The position numbers and the translations under genes are program-made. The notes beneath the pieces are model-generated. The model searched no databases and was not told the origin of the DNA. It worked only from the letters and a program-made list of their open reading frames with translations. This document shows, piece by piece, positions 7,031 to 13,644 of a DNA stretch of 29,888 nt. The stretch is taken from positions 1-29,888 of the IMG/VR virus record IMGVR_UViG_3300044949_002752; one strand, written 5' to 3'. Numbering within the stretch: the first letter of the stretch is position 1; every line of letters begins with the position of its first letter. Origin of the DNA: a virus.

Positions 7031-8062
7031 TTAAAGAATTTTGGCGGCGACCAGGCAACCACGGGCCACAGCGTGTAGTGGATCCTTGGCGTGCCGGACT
7101 TCCTTAATCGCAATCGGAAAGCCGTTCTCGACGAGTTTCTCGTGGAACCGCGGCACAAAGCCACGGGCCTGGCTGGTACCACCGGCGATAACCACCGGGA
7201 GGGGATTCTTGAACTTGGGAAGCAGCTTGTGGTCAGTCATGGCCGCGGCGAGCTGCTTGGTCGTGTAGTCGATGAGCCGCTCGTAGTAGCTCGAGACGGC
7301 CGAGAGAATCGCGCTGGCGTTGGGCTGGCCGAGCGTGAACGCACCGTGTTCTTTCTCCGCCTGAACAACCGAGTCCGGTTCGCCGGTCGCCACAGCGGTC
7401 ATCCGGTCGATCCAATCGCCGCTCTTGGTGGTTGAAAACATCACCGTGGGCTCGCCGTTGAGCATCACGCAGCAGTTGACCATTCCAGCCCCGCAGGAAA
7501 GCGCCAACCCGGTGTAGTCATCGTGTTCCAGCTCCGAGTAGCACAGCGCCTCGGCTTCGTTGATGGCGCGAGCTTCGTAGCCGCACTCGCCGAGAATCTG
7601 CTTGATGACGTCTTCGTGGTAACCGACATCAAAATCCTCGTCTTCTTGGTCTACAGGCTGCGCGGGAATACAGAACACGATCTTCTCGCCAAACGGATCT
7701 GCCTGCCCGGCGACTTCTTTAAGAATGTAGGCGAGCACACGCTGCGCTGCTTTTTCCTTTACGCTGACCACGCCCTTGTGCATGGGCCGCTTCGCCGAAT
7801 CATTGCGCTCAATGGCCTTCTCAATGGCGTCTTTGCCCAGAATAATAAAACTGCCGCCCTCGTCCTTCACAAAAACACGACCCGACAAGCCCTTCTCGAT
7901 CATCTTGTTGGCTATAGGCGTCGTCGCCTTGATCACGTAGAACGCGTCGCGGAAATCTTTGTACTCAACCAGGCCGACCTGAGTCGTGCTGGTGGTCGAG
8001 TTTTCACGGGCGTCTTGCGCCAGAACAATGAACGAAGTGCCTACGTCGAGCCCCTTGGCCAT
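7031..8062 (-). CDS. Actin/Hsp70-superfamily ATPase (ParM-like)
   Basis: The 343-residue product has the actin-ATPase motifs in the right order. Phosphate-1 is KGLDVGTSFIVLAQ (3-16), connect-1 is INEAEALCYSE (167-177), phosphate-2 is LALSCGAGMVNCCVM (186-200), the adenosine motif is VVIAGGTSQARGF (290-302), and connect-2 is DPLHAVARGCLVAA (327-340). Length fits a single actin-like domain such as ParM or MamK, not Hsp70. Phosphate-2 lacks the usual leading aspartate (LSCGAG instead of DxGxG), so ATP turnover may differ. Roles known for phage and plasmid actins are DNA segregation and positioning; that role here is inference. The ATG has a GGGAG site nine bases upstream. Confidence 0.87.
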   Translation of the reverse strand: MAKGLDVGTSFIVLAQDARENSTTSTTQVGLVEYKDFRDAFYVIKATTPIANKMIEKGLSGRVFVKDEGGSFIILGKDAIEKAIERNDSAKRPMHKGVVSVKEKAAQRVLAYILKEVAGQADPFGEKIVFCIPAQPVDQEDEDFDVGYHEDVIKQILGECGYEARAINEAEALCYSELEHDDYTGLALSCGAGMVNCCVMLNGEPTVMFSTTKSGDWIDRMTAVATGEPDSVVQAEKEHGAFTLGQPNASAILSAVSSYYERLIDYTTKQLAAAMTDHKLLPKFKNPLPVVIAGGTSQARGFVPRFHEKLVENGFPIAIKEVRHAKDPLHAVARGCLVAAKIL

Positions 8063-8064
8063 GA

Positions 8065-8394
8065 TTATCTCCCTTTAAGCTGCGCCAGCTTGCTGACCGA
8101 CGCGTCGATGTTATCAGACTGCACAGTTTTTGTCCCAAGCTCTTCGGCGGCCTCGCTGGACTTGGCGATGCCCGCGGTGCTGATCTCAGTGACGACCTTG
8201 CGTTCGTCAATTGATATCTTTGGCGCGGGCTGACCATTTTGCTGCGGTCGGCAATATGGTGCCTGCTCCGAGAAAAAACCCGCTTTTGGCGCTGGGGCGA
8301 ACTTGTCCCGCAGCACGCGGTACAGCGAATCTGCGCGCCCGGTTAGATAGCCCAGTGCAAACGCCAGCAAAAGGTAAACAATTTCACTGTGCAT
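8065..8394 (-). CDS. Single-pass membrane protein
   Basis: The 109-residue product has a membrane segment at about residues 4-19 (IVYLLLAFALGYLTGR), then a soluble basic and polar region. No family is recognised. Its ATG overlaps the end of the HAD phosphatase gene by eleven bases, and its stop lies two bases before the ATG of the actin-like ATPase. This position makes it a candidate membrane anchor or partner for the actin-like protein, but only by neighbourhood. A TTGATATCTTTGG variant of the recurring element falls inside it at 8211-8223. Confidence 0.75.
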   Translation of the reverse strand: MHSEIVYLLLAFALGYLTGRADSLYRVLRDKFAPAPKAGFFSEQAPYCRPQQNGQPAPKISIDERKVVTEISTAGIAKSSEAAEELGTKTVQSDNIDASVSKLAQLKGR

Positions 8395-8803
8395 CTGGTT
8401 GCCACACTGCGTTAGGGTCTACAGCGCCCATTGCCACAACAGGCAGTGTCTCGCCGATCGGTTGGTGAAGTTTGATGGCCTCGAGAAGCTCGGGGCTGGC
8501 GTTGCCTACGAACTCTGGCAGGTCGTCGATCCAAACATCGATCTTTACGCCACGGGCTGCTGCCGTCGCGCGCTTTGGCCGGTGATCTGTAAAAATGAGG
8601 CCCGCCAGCAGCTGCATCGTCGGCGCGCCAATTACGTCCGGAACGAGCGCGCGGTTTTCGAAGGTGCTGTGCCGCGCCGTGACAACCCACACAGTGTGCC
8701 CGCGCTGCACGCACAGCCGCACAAACAACCGCCAGAACTCGATGTCCGCGGTGAACGAGCAGTCAAAATCTAGCGCAATCGCAATAGCGCGATAAGGCGT
8801 CAT
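8384..8803 (-). CDS. HAD-like phosphatase
   Basis: The 139-residue product shows the HAD signature: IAIALDFDCSFT with Asp12 and Asp14 (motif I, DxD), VWVVTAR at about 38-44 (motif II threonine), and KIDVWIDDLPEF near 86-97 (motif IV acidic pair). There is no large cap domain, so it is a minimal HAD fold, as in phage-encoded polynucleotide or nucleotide phosphatases. The substrate is unknown. Its ATG overlaps the TGA of the methyltransferase gene by ATGA, and no separate ribosome site is visible, so translation is probably coupled. Confidence 0.8.
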   Translation of the reverse strand: MTPYRAIAIALDFDCSFTADIEFWRLFVRLCVQRGHTVWVVTARHSTFENRALVPDVIGAPTMQLLAGLIFTDHRPKRATAAARGVKIDVWIDDLPEFVGNASPELLEAIKLHQPIGETLPVVAMGAVDPNAVWQPDAQ

Positions 8804-9330
8804 GCCGTGTAAAACCAGCTAGGGTAGTAATCATTAGTGACAATTTCCGGCGGCCGTCCGAAAAACTCGCACACGGCGGTTTTCACGCCGAACACGCCTT
8901 CCTGGCGCACACCATCCATAAAATCGTGGCCACACAGCGTGCCACCCGGGCGCACTTTCGGCGCCCAAGCAGCCAGATCGCGTTTGACGGATTCGTAGCT
9001 GTGGTCGCCATCGAGGTACACCAAGTCAAAGAAGTGATCTGGGAAGTTCGCCGCGGCGGCCGGAGATAGTTCGCGCCAGATAATCGCGCGGGGCGTAAAC
9101 ACCTCGGCGACGCGCATGGCCTGCGCAAAGCACTCCTCATGCTCGGCATCCGAAAGGTTGCACTGGTCCTGATAATTCTCTAGATGCCGCCAGGCGTCGA
9201 TCATGTGCAGCTGTCCGCTCCAGGTGCAGAGCAAACGCGCGGAAAACTCTCCTTTCCAAACACCGACCTCGGCCGCGATCGTGTAGCCGCGCGCGGTCAT
9301 CCATAGTCCAAGCTCGTCGCGCGAGGTCAT
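8800..9330 (-). CDS. SAM-dependent methyltransferase (class I)
   Basis: The 176-residue product has a Rossmann-type methyltransferase core. IAAEVGVWKGEFSARLL (18-34) is the SAM-binding motif I, HMIDAWRHL carries the acidic residue after strand 2, FDLVYLDGDHSYESVKRDL is the motif IV region, and WAPKVRPGGTLCGHDF closes the fold. The DGDHSYE pattern is characteristic of the Methyltransf_24 group, often found with glycan, antibiotic or surface-polymer genes. Target unknown. The ATG follows an AGGAAAG ribosome site. It is in line with a small membrane gene upstream and a HAD phosphatase downstream. Confidence 0.87.
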   Translation of the reverse strand: MTSRDELGLWMTARGYTIAAEVGVWKGEFSARLLCTWSGQLHMIDAWRHLENYQDQCNLSDAEHEECFAQAMRVAEVFTPRAIIWRELSPAAAANFPDHFFDLVYLDGDHSYESVKRDLAAWAPKVRPGGTLCGHDFMDGVRQEGVFGVKTAVCEFFGRPPEIVTNDYYPSWFYTA

Positions 9331-9331
9331 G

Positions 9332-9598
9332 CTACTTTCCTGAATGCAGATCGCCCATGTATTTCACTGCTACATATGTACCCAAAAACGCGCCGAGCGC
9401 CAGGGGAATCAAATACCACGGATTGTGCAAATAATTCATCACGCCATAAGCGCCCAAACTGTACAGCACCGAGCTAATCAAACTGGCGGCCATGGCCTGT
9501 TTGCGGCTGACACACAACACGTAAAGCGCGTAGAGAATGTCAAAAAACACGTACACAACGAACACTGTAGCGGCTGTCGTCCAGCTGAAGTCGTTCAT
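9332..9598 (-). CDS. Three-pass small membrane protein
   Basis: The 88-residue product has hydrophobic segments at about residues 8-29, 33-54 and 60-78, with little outside the membrane. The ATG at 9598 overlaps the end of the upstream nuclease-like gene region (its TGA lies two bases before). An extension of 22 residues would run inside that gene and is less likely. The last segment (LIPLALGAFLGTYVAVKY) resembles small transporter-like or UPF0316-type membrane proteins, but this is too weak to name. No function assigned. Confidence 0.7.
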   Translation of the reverse strand: MNDFSWTTAATVFVVYVFFDILYALYVLCVSRKQAMAASLISSVLYSLGAYGVMNYLHNPWYLIPLALGAFLGTYVAVKYMGDLHSGK

Positions 9599-9600
9599 GG

Positions 9601-10077
9601 TCAACTCGCGGTATTTCGGTGACGGGCCGCGTTGTTCTGGAGCGACCACCAGGCGTCGCGCCACTCGCTGTCGTTGTGAAATGTCATCGAGGTTTTGTTG
9701 AAGTCGATATAGGTCGCCGGAACCACAAAGGTTCGACGGTACACAAAATCGACAAAAACCATCGCGTCAAACTGATCTGCCGTGTATTTCACGGCAGGGC
9801 GGGCGTGATACCCGGCCGAAGTAGACAACCCGGCTTTGTTTCGCAGGATTGGAAAACGACAACTTTTTTCGGTGACAAACTGCCGGTTTGGTTTGTTGCG
9901 AGTTTTGACCTGCAGCCGATTAATGCGGCCCAGATGGTCCGAGATCAGGTCATAGCCGTTGTCGAGTAGCGGAAAAGCAGGCACCATTCCGTTGCGCAGC
10001 AATTCTGCTGCGACGTACTGCACGCCTGCGGCGCCAACTGCCTGGGCAGTAACGCGCAGCTGATCATCCCTAATCAT
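9601..10077 (-). CDS. PD-(D/E)XK-type endonuclease-like protein
   Basis: The 158-residue product carries AAELLRNGMVPAFPLLDNGYDLISDHLGRINRLQVKTR at about residues 23-60. An early helix is followed by GYDLI (active-site aspartate), a turn, then RLQVKT (Q-x-K), the arrangement of the PD-(D/E)XK fold found in group I intron endonuclease-like and Holliday-resolvase-like proteins. DAMVFVDFVYRRTFVVPA (about 104-121) matches the later strand pair. A GAGG ribosome site lies nine bases before the ATG. A nuclease in DNA processing is likely by family. Specificity is unknown. Confidence 0.78.
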   Translation of the reverse strand: MIRDDQLRVTAQAVGAAGVQYVAAELLRNGMVPAFPLLDNGYDLISDHLGRINRLQVKTRNKPNRQFVTEKSCRFPILRNKAGLSTSAGYHARPAVKYTADQFDAMVFVDFVYRRTFVVPATYIDFNKTSMTFHNDSEWRDAWWSLQNNAARHRNTAS

Positions 10078-10127
10078 GACTGCGGCCTCGAAGAACGCGC
10101 CCAGTCCCTCGGGCGCTTACGCGAGAG

Positions 10128-10247
10128 TCACCCCTCGTCGTCGTTGCGCATGTCCTTGTAGGTCAGCATGCCCATGCACACAGCGGCAGTGGCAATAAGA
10201 AGCGCCAGACTCAAAATCAGCGCAGCGCAGGCAATTTCAAACAGCAT
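10128..10247 (-). CDS. 39-residue membrane peptide
   Basis: A short frame starting at ATG 10247 with an AGGAG ribosome site encodes one hydrophobic segment (about residues 2-27: LFEIACAALILSLALLIATAAV and onward), then TYKDMRNDDEG with an acidic end. This looks like a single-pass phage membrane peptide. Its ribosome site overlaps the TAG of the upstream 94-residue frame, which supports both being translated. No function can be assigned. Confidence 0.6.
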   Translation of the reverse strand: MLFEIACAALILSLALLIATAAVCMGMLTYKDMRNDDEG

Positions 10248-10256
10248 GGCAAACTC

Positions 10257-10541
10257 CTAGATAAGGCGGGCTGGGCGCTGGCAGCAGGACCGCTCGCGTC
10301 CTGCTTTTGCTCGTGTTGCGTTGGGGCGAAGGAGGCGGTCGGACGCCGTTGAAAACCCAGCAACCAGCGTTAAGCGCGCAAAGATATCTTTGCGCAGCAT
10401 CCCGGCACCCCGGCTGTCCGATGGGGTACAGATGCGGCCCGGTTCGGAAGACCGCTCCCGCAAGTACTCTTTTCGACTCGGCGCGTCCGCATGGAGCGAC
10501 TGCAGCCGATATCGAATCGCCTCCCTGCGCCTCTCCCGCAT
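10257..10541 (-). CDS. Hypothetical arginine-rich 94-residue protein
   Basis: The ATG at 10541 has GGAGG five bases upstream, and the frame closes at a TAG inside the ribosome site of the next gene. Both favour a real gene. The product is very rich in arginine, has no recognisable domain and no membrane segment, and would bind nucleic acid by charge alone. Against it, the DNA holds two strong inverted repeats (10376-10395 and 10283-10305), so this stretch could instead be a structured non-coding RNA or a control region. Codons for Lys-Asp-Ile-Phe make up the 10380-10391 palindrome core. Confidence 0.45.
   Translation of the reverse strand: MRERRREAIRYRLQSLHADAPSRKEYLRERSSEPGRICTPSDSRGAGMLRKDIFARLTLVAGFSTASDRLLRPNATRAKAGRERSCCQRPARLI
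10376..10395. repeat. Perfect 20-base palindrome with AAAGATATCTTT core
   Basis: The sequence GCGC-AAAGATATCTTT-GCGC is perfectly self-complementary over 20 bases with no loop, which suits a dimeric protein-binding site better than a terminator. The 14-base core CAAAGATATCTTTG recurs exactly in the inverted repeat at 22641-22684. It lies inside the reading frame of the 94-residue protein and about 130 bases upstream of the 39-residue membrane gene. Confidence 0.6.
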
Positions 10542-10607
10542 ATGCCCTCCGTGGGGGTCTAAATTGCTGTAAAAAGTTTATGGTGCACTGCCAAAAGGCG
10601 CAAGAGA

Positions 10608-12155
10608 TCACAACAGTGGCGAGTCTTTCAGCAGTGGATTTGGGTGTACAAAATGCTCACGATGACTCGGGCACAGAGCGCATTGCGGAATGTCGCGCGT
10701 TGCAAAAAACGCATGAAGAATTTCGTCGCTGGCTCCAGGCTGGCAGGGCGCATACTGACGAAACTGGTCCCAAGCCTCAACTGTCTCGAGTCGCAGTTTC
10801 TTTTCAAATAAACTGTAGTAAGCCAACGCCGGGCACTTCCAAAGCTGCCCCTGATAAAGCTGTGTACATGTTTTTTGCATGCACACGTGATAGGCTGCCG
10901 CCGGTTCAGACTGGTACGGCAGCGGCTGCCCATCCGCAACGCGATACTGCCGCATCCAACCCTGGTGAGAATGCCGCAGGTTATACCGAAGTTTTGGGTA
11001 CTCTTTGCGCCAACTATAAACCGTTTCCAGGCCCGCATTAAATTGCTGAACATATTCTGGCGAGTCGCCGTGTTTAGAGATCTCTAAACAACAGTCGGTC
11101 GCGACGAGCACCGCTGGTAGCTCAGGGTGACGGTCTAAAAAAAACGCATTGCTGACCAGCATCAGCTGCGAGTCAGGCCAGTACTCGCGAGCTAATCGAA
11201 CGTGCGAAACCAGCTCCGGGTTTAACGTTGGTTCGCCACCTAATAACGCAAAAACACGAGGGCGTAACCGATCCGCCCACAACTCGTATTCCTGCCGCGC
11301 CTGCTCCACTGACAACAAACCGCCCAGCCGAAAATTTGAATAATGCGAACACTGCTGGCACGACAAATTACAGCCGTGCGCGACGTGATACTCAAGAGAC
11401 GCAATAGATAATAGCGACGGCATCTCAATCGCGGCGGGAGCCGCAAATACAGCAGCCAGGGCGTCAACCTGCCGCAATTTTTTCCACCACCACTGCACGC
11501 GTTGTCGCGCCGGAACATGTACTTCATGGACATGATGCTGGTGAATGTTTGATGGAAAAGAAACGTGATAACTGAGCAGCGACACCGAAAAAACACGCGG
11601 AGTATGAAACAACACGCATTCCGCCCGCGCCGGATGTTTATTCTCGCGCGCATACGGCGCCAGCCGTTCGTCAAGTAAGTGCGCGCGCACCAATTCCGCG
11701 GCAAAATCGCGCGTAATCAAATACGCCACCGTGCCCCAGTCATTATTTCCACGCGCATGCCACTGCGGCGTCTGATTCACCTGACTATTTACAAGTTGAA
11801 TGCAGTCCCACGAAACCGGAACGCGATCCAAAAACTCGCGCAGTGTAAAATTCCAACGCTCACAAATCGACAAATCCACATCGTCTTCAAGTATTAGCGC
11901 AACAGGCGCGTCACTTTCGTTTAAATAACGCTGCAATGTTAAAAGATGTGCAAAAGTGCACGCTATTTCGGGCAGTGTTAAACCAGAGTTTTCTGGCAAT
12001 ACGCACCGCGACAAAAGATCAGGCACGGCTAAAACACCGGCCACACGCGTAGCTGTCGCGTTATATTGCGCCAGCTGTGCTTCTAAACAGCTGCGCCGCT
12101 CTACATCTTTATCAAGGTTGATGTAGAAAATTGGTACTGTTGCAAACGGCGACAT
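10608..12155 (-). CDS. GT25 glycosyltransferase fused to radical SAM domain
   Basis: This 515-residue protein has two halves. Residues 1-215 form a glycosyltransferase 25 domain: IFYINLDKDVERR (9-21), EIACTFAHLLTLQRYL (63-78), ALILEDDVDLS with EDD at 90-92, and DWGTVAYLITRDFAAELV (139-156). Residues about 250-500 form a radical SAM domain: CNLSCQQC gives the CxxxCxxC iron-sulfur motif (Cys262, Cys266, Cys269), and LLGGEPTLNPE (304-314) is the SAM-binding GGE region. C-terminal cysteines at 425, 430, 441, 471, 492 and 495 suggest an auxiliary cluster (SPASM-like). The combination suggests glycan transfer plus a radical modification, but the substrate is unknown. Composition is less GC-rich than its neighbours. 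Three bases separate it from the upstream gene. Confidence 0.9.
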   Translation of the reverse strand: MSPFATVPIFYINLDKDVERRSCLEAQLAQYNATATRVAGVLAVPDLLSRCVLPENSGLTLPEIACTFAHLLTLQRYLNESDAPVALILEDDVDLSICERWNFTLREFLDRVPVSWDCIQLVNSQVNQTPQWHARGNNDWGTVAYLITRDFAAELVRAHLLDERLAPYARENKHPARAECVLFHTPRVFSVSLLSYHVSFPSNIHQHHVHEVHVPARQRVQWWWKKLRQVDALAAVFAAPAAIEMPSLLSIASLEYHVAHGCNLSCQQCSHYSNFRLGGLLSVEQARQEYELWADRLRPRVFALLGGEPTLNPELVSHVRLAREYWPDSQLMLVSNAFFLDRHPELPAVLVATDCCLEISKHGDSPEYVQQFNAGLETVYSWRKEYPKLRYNLRHSHQGWMRQYRVADGQPLPYQSEPAAAYHVCMQKTCTQLYQGQLWKCPALAYYSLFEKKLRLETVEAWDQFRQYAPCQPGASDEILHAFFATRDIPQCALCPSHREHFVHPNPLLKDSPLL

Positions 12156-12158
12156 AGT

Positions 12159-12806
12159 TTAATTTTCTTTTTGCAGCAAGTCTTCTGTTAAAGCGCCCAT
12201 TTTGCGAAGCGTACGCCCGGCAGCCGACCACCCTTTGAGAAACGCGCGATCTTCTCGGCCGTATAGCTCGTGACCGAAAAGCCAGCCTACCAGCAACACG
12301 ACGTAAGGCGCCAGACACGCTTCGCCGTGCGCCCGGTCGGTCAGGCCAAATACGTAGACAATATCTCGCATCTTCTCGAGCGGCATGTCGCGCTCGTGAG
12401 TGAGACAAAGCTTCATGGCCGTCTCCTCGTCGAAGGCCCAGCCCTTGGGTGGCTCGGAACCTTTCGTGTCCACGGCGACCTGTCCGCCGAGCAGATGACA
12501 ATCTACGCCGTTGTCACCGGCAAACTTGTTCTGGTTGCGCAGCTCGCGACGCGTCACAAAGGCGTTGAAACCACCCGCGCCCAGAAAGTTGCCCCACTTC
12601 GAGAACGCGGCTTCTACTCCCATGCCGACGTACTGGTTCTCGCCGCGTTCCTGCTCGCGCAAAGCAAGCTGGTCGGGGCTGCCGGTAAAGATCTTTGAGC
12701 GCCCCACAGGCAGCTTGGCCTGCTCTGCGTGATGCGCTACCAGTTCGCGTTCTTCCTGCGTAAACTCGACCGCAATTGTTCCGTATCGGCACGCCGTTGC
12801 CGCCAT
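12159..12806 (-). CDS. Candidate PD-(D/E)XK nuclease-like protein
   Basis: The 215-residue product contains NKFAGDNGVDCHLLGGQVAVDTKG at about residues 92-115. An aspartate in a strand, a hairpin, then VDTK (D-x-K) match the core of the PD-(D/E)XK nuclease fold, and EAAFSKWGNFLG upstream could supply the helical acidic residue. No close family is recognised, so the assignment rests on this motif alone. The ATG at 12806 has an excellent AGGAGG site seven bases upstream, and a sigma70-like promoter lies 43-70 bases upstream, making it one of the few genes here with its own visible promoter. Confidence 0.75.
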   Translation of the reverse strand: MAATACRYGTIAVEFTQEERELVAHHAEQAKLPVGRSKIFTGSPDQLALREQERGENQYVGMGVEAAFSKWGNFLGAGGFNAFVTRRELRNQNKFAGDNGVDCHLLGGQVAVDTKGSEPPKGWAFDEETAMKLCLTHERDMPLEKMRDIVYVFGLTDRAHGEACLAPYVVLLVGWLFGHELYGREDRAFLKGWSAAGRTLRKMGALTEDLLQKEN

Positions 12807-12848
12807 AACGCCTCCTGCGGCCGCGGGAAAAATCCACGCGGTGGCACG

Positions 12849-12876
12849 AGTGTAGCGCGGTCCCGATATGGGTCAA
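12849..12876 (-). promoter_or_regulatory. Sigma70-like promoter for the nuclease-like gene
   Basis: On the minus strand TTGACC (12876-12871) and TACACT (12854-12849) are separated by 16 bases, a good match to -35 and -10 boxes. The site falls in the gap between the PhoH stop and the next gene's start, pointing at that gene. A host-type promoter within a co-directional operon suggests early or independent expression of the nuclease-like gene and the GT25-radical-SAM gene after it. Confidence 0.5.
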
Positions 12877-12882
12877 GCGAAA

Positions 12883-13602
12883 CTACAGTCGTTCTAGGAT
12901 GGTCGTAACAATCGGGTGACGCACGACATCGCTGTTGGCAAACTGTATGGTTGCGATGTTCTTTGCCTTCTCCAACTTACCAACCACCTCGCGCAACGGC
13001 GGCGGACTGAACGGCAGATCCGACTGCTGTGGGTCACCCGTCACGATCATCTTGCTGCCCTCACCAAACCGAGACAGGAACAGCTTGAGCTGGCCGTAGG
13101 TCGCGTTCTGCGCTTCGTCAAAAACGCAGATGGCGTTGGTGAATGTCCGGCCGCGCATATAGCACAGCGGCGCCAGCACGACAGCCTTATTGATCAGCTC
13201 GCGCTTGGCTGATTGTTTGCCGACAAGAACGTCCATGGCGTCGTACAGCGGCTGCATGTACGGATTAACTTTTTCATTAAAAGTGCCGGGAAGATATCCC
13301 AGCTTCTCGCCTGCTTCGACGATTGGCCGAGTCAGCACAATCTTTTCGGCCTGATTGGTCAGTACGGCGTTTAGCGCGTACGCCATGGCGAGAAACGTTT
13401 TGCCGGAACCGGCAGAGCCAAGCAGAAAGGTGACCAGATTATTTTCTAGCGCAGTCCAAGCAGCCTTCTGCGCCGCTGTCCGCCAGGTAATCTCAAGCGG
13501 CTGCCGCACCTGCTGGTCGCGGACTTGTTGGCGCTCTTGGCGCCGACGGGCCTTCTCAGCGGTTTTCTTTTCCGCGGCCCTTGCTGGTGGTTGTTTCCCC
13601 AT
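12883..13602 (-). CDS. phoH: PhoH-like ATPase
   Basis: The 239-residue product is a PhoH-family P-loop NTPase. It has LLGSAGSGKTFLA (Walker A, 61-72), ICVFDEAQNATYGQLK (Walker B with DE at 162-163), and MIVTGDPQQSDLP (185-197), all characteristic of the family and arranged as in superfamily 1-type helicases. The basic N-terminal 35 residues (many Lys, Arg, Gln) may bind nucleic acid. PhoH homologues are very common in large phages; their role is thought to be in RNA or phosphate-related metabolism but is not settled. A copy of the AGATATCT element lies 34-41 bases upstream of the ATG, and an AGGAA ribosome site is present. Confidence 0.93.
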   Translation of the reverse strand: MGKQPPARAAEKKTAEKARRRQERQQVRDQQVRQPLEITWRTAAQKAAWTALENNLVTFLLGSAGSGKTFLAMAYALNAVLTNQAEKIVLTRPIVEAGEKLGYLPGTFNEKVNPYMQPLYDAMDVLVGKQSAKRELINKAVVLAPLCYMRGRTFTNAICVFDEAQNATYGQLKLFLSRFGEGSKMIVTGDPQQSDLPFSPPPLREVVGKLEKAKNIATIQFANSDVVRHPIVTTILERL

Positions 13603-13635
13603 AACGCCAGGATTCCTTTCCGTGGCAGGCGGGAC

Positions 13636-13643
13636 AGATATCT
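13636..13643. promoter_or_regulatory. AGATATCT element upstream of phoH
   Basis: One copy of the recurring 8-base palindrome, in the context TAATAGATATCTGT on the minus strand. It sits one base past the stop of the Ala/Gly-rich gene and 34 bases upstream of the phoH start. The position suits an operator or a promoter -10-like element. Its meaning is inferred from recurrence at several gene starts, not from a known binding protein. Confidence 0.4.
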
Positions 13644-13644
13644 A

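Noticed and set aside
10248-10607. tRNA gene
   Set aside because: A few TTCG-like fragments are present, but I could not pair acceptor, anticodon and T stems on either strand.
11070-11085. 16-base palindrome TTTAGAGATCTCTAAA inside the GT25-radical-SAM gene
   Set aside because: It lies mid-gene, has a different core (GAGATCTC) from the recurring AGATATCT element and does not recur, so chance is the simpler view.
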